A stretch of 64,000 nucleotides of DNA from Thauera terpenica 58Eu (lineage in GTDB: Bacteria > Pseudomonadota > Gammaproteobacteria > Burkholderiales > Rhodocyclaceae): NCBI RefSeq assembly GCF_000443165.1, contig NZ_ATJV01000114.1, positions 62,001-126,000 of the forward strand, in the 5' to 3' direction. This document shows positions 63,067-64,000 of the stretch, one piece after another. The notes under the pieces are model-generated. The model made no database searches and was not told the DNA's origin. It saw nothing but the letters and a program-made list of their open reading frames with translations. The stretch's first letter is position 1. Every line of letters starts with the position of its first letter. The position numbers and the translations under genes were made by a program.

Positions 63067-63639
63067 ATGTCCTCAACCTTTCCCGATCCGGCCCACCCCG
63101 CCACCCCTGCCCCTTTGGCGGGTGACATCGCCCGTCGCCGCGCCCGTCTGGGCCTGCTCGCCTTCCTCATTGCAGTACCGATCTCCTGGGCGCTGTTCAG
63201 CCAGCTCGAGCCGATCTGGACCCGGATCATGCCCCTGGAAGGTTTCACCTTCATGGCCACCGCCACCTTGCTCGGCGCCGTGCTCGCGGTGGTGCCGCTG
63301 GTGGCGATCATTGGCTTCGTGCTGGCGATCTGGTTTGGTGTGGATAGCGTATACATGGCCAAGCGCCGCGCCAGCCGCCTGCTCGACCAGTTCATTGTTG
63401 CAGTCGCCCTGGTGGTGTGGTTCTCACCGGCCTTGTTCGGTGTCGTCACCGCCGGACGCGCCATATATGAAGGTCGCATTCACTTCGTGCGTCCGCCGCG
63501 TGATTACTTTCTTGCCACCGACCCGATCGCGTTCTGGGAGGGCGTGGGCTTCTGGCTGATCATGTCCGGGCTGTTCAGCTTCCTCGCCTGGCGCTATTGG
63601 CGACCGCGCCTGCTGCTGACCCCCGCAGCGCAAGATTGA
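63067..63639 (+). CDS. unrecognised 190-aa membrane protein
   Basis: No family recognised. Four hydrophobic segments: about 28-46, 62-92 (possibly two), 107-130 and 157-176. The N-terminal 25 residues are Pro/Ala-rich and followed by a basic RRRARL, so the N-terminus probably faces the cytoplasm. No catalytic motif is seen. It starts 102 bp after imuB and its stop overlaps the following MATE gene (TTGA), so it is more likely linked to the exporter than to the SOS cassette. Codon use is like the neighbours. Confidence 0.7.
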   Translation: MSSTFPDPAHPATPAPLAGDIARRRARLGLLAFLIAVPISWALFSQLEPIWTRIMPLEGFTFMATATLLGAVLAVVPLVAIIGFVLAIWFGVDSVYMAKRRASRLLDQFIVAVALVVWFSPALFGVVTAGRAIYEGRIHFVRPPRDYFLATDPIAFWEGVGFWLIMSGLFSFLAWRYWRPRLLLTPAAQD

Positions 63640-64000
63640 GCCCAGACCCCAACTCCAGCCTGGCCGACGCAACAAACAACCTGTCCGCCGGCGTCATCGC
63701 CCGCCAACTGCTGCACCACGCCTGGCCTGTACTGGTAGCCCAGATGTTGTCGATCAGCATGATGATCGCCGACACCCTGATCGCGAGCCGCTACGGCACC
63801 ACCGATCTCGCGGCGGTGGCGATCGGCAGCAGCTTCTACGTCTCGGTGGTGATGTTGCTGGTCGGCATCCTGCAGGCGGTGGCTCCGACGATCGCGCAGC
63901 ACTTCGGCGCGAACCGTGTACACGCGATTGGCCCCGCGCTGCAGCAAGGCATCTGGCTCGCGCTCCTGCTATCGGTGCCAGGGACTCTCATCCTCGCCTA
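63636..64000 (+). CDS. MATE-family efflux transporter, N-terminal part
   Basis: The first 121 codons of a multidrug and toxin extrusion transporter, cut by the window end. The readable part has WPVLVAQMLSISMMIADTLIASRYGTTDLAAVAIG and a second helix pair with VAPTIAQHFGANRVHAIGPAL, the typical NorM N-terminal pattern. I propose a TTG start at 63636, overlapping the stop of the upstream gene by 4 bp (TTGA); no ATG occurs before the first membrane helix. MATE pumps use a proton or sodium gradient; the coupling ion cannot be told from this fragment. Confidence 0.8.
   Translation, partial: MSPDPNSSLADATNNLSAGVIARQLLHHAWPVLVAQMLSISMMIADTLIASRYGTTDLAAVAIGSSFYVSVVMLLVGILQAVAPTIAQHFGANRVHAIGPALQQGIWLALLLSVPGTLILA

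Overview
The window is a 64 kb stretch of GC-rich bacterial chromosome, almost fully coding and dominated by housekeeping genes. Gene content and order point to a betaproteobacterium, most likely of the Rhodocyclales (Thauera/Azoarcus type). The evidence is an rpsB-to-lpxB envelope operon, an isc cluster with two consecutive cysteine desulfurase genes, a pilU-like ATPase between dapD and dapE, and a lexA-imuA-imuB cassette. The genus is inferred from protein character only. I see no tRNA or rRNA gene, insertion sequence, prophage, CRISPR array or integration scar.

Layout. 1-3.5 kb (minus strand): a partial MscS-type channel, a cytosolic M14 carboxypeptidase, yaaA, and an unrecognised 167-residue protein with a good sigma70-type promoter. 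3.7-19 kb (minus strand): one long translation and envelope operon, rpsB-tsf-pyrH-frr-uppS-cdsA-dxr-rseP-bamA-skp-lpxD-fabZ-lpxA-lpxB-rnhB-rRNA methyltransferase, with an intrinsic attenuator between rpsB and tsf. 19-25.4 kb: divergent map and glnD, then methylthioinosine phosphorylase (minus) and typA (plus), closed by a bidirectional terminator. 25.4-33.4 kb (minus): galU, then smc-zipA-ligA. 33.5-38.4 kb (plus): dapD, pilU-like, dapE, prmB with a histidine-rich N-terminus, and a stand-alone response regulator.

38.4-47 kb (minus): the Fe-S assembly cluster iscR-(second desulfurase)-iscS-iscU-iscA-hscB-hscA-fdx-iscX, preceded by cysE and trmJ. The iscR promoter carries two IscR-like boxes, and related half-sites sit upstream of cysE and between trmJ and suhB. 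47-52.1 kb (plus): suhB, mutS, a spermidine-synthase-like protein, an NqrM-like small membrane protein and a CBS-domain protein. 52.1-54.1 kb (minus): dnaQ, rnhA and a methyltransferase, with divergent gloB in the gloB-yafS-rnhA-dnaQ order known from enterobacteria. 55-59.9 kb: mltD (plus), then a fused two-ATPase peptide ABC protein, slyD and bcp (minus). 60.1-64 kb (plus): the SOS cassette lexA-imuA-imuB with a perfect LexA box, an unrecognised membrane protein, and the start of a MATE exporter that runs off the window.

No wholly new multi-gene system stands out. The most interesting leads are regulatory or local: the shared IscR-like half-sites, the doubled desulfurase, the nqrM homologue with no nqr genes nearby, the His-rich PrmB, the imuAB cassette without dnaE2, and a few small inverted or octanucleotide repeats at gene junctions.
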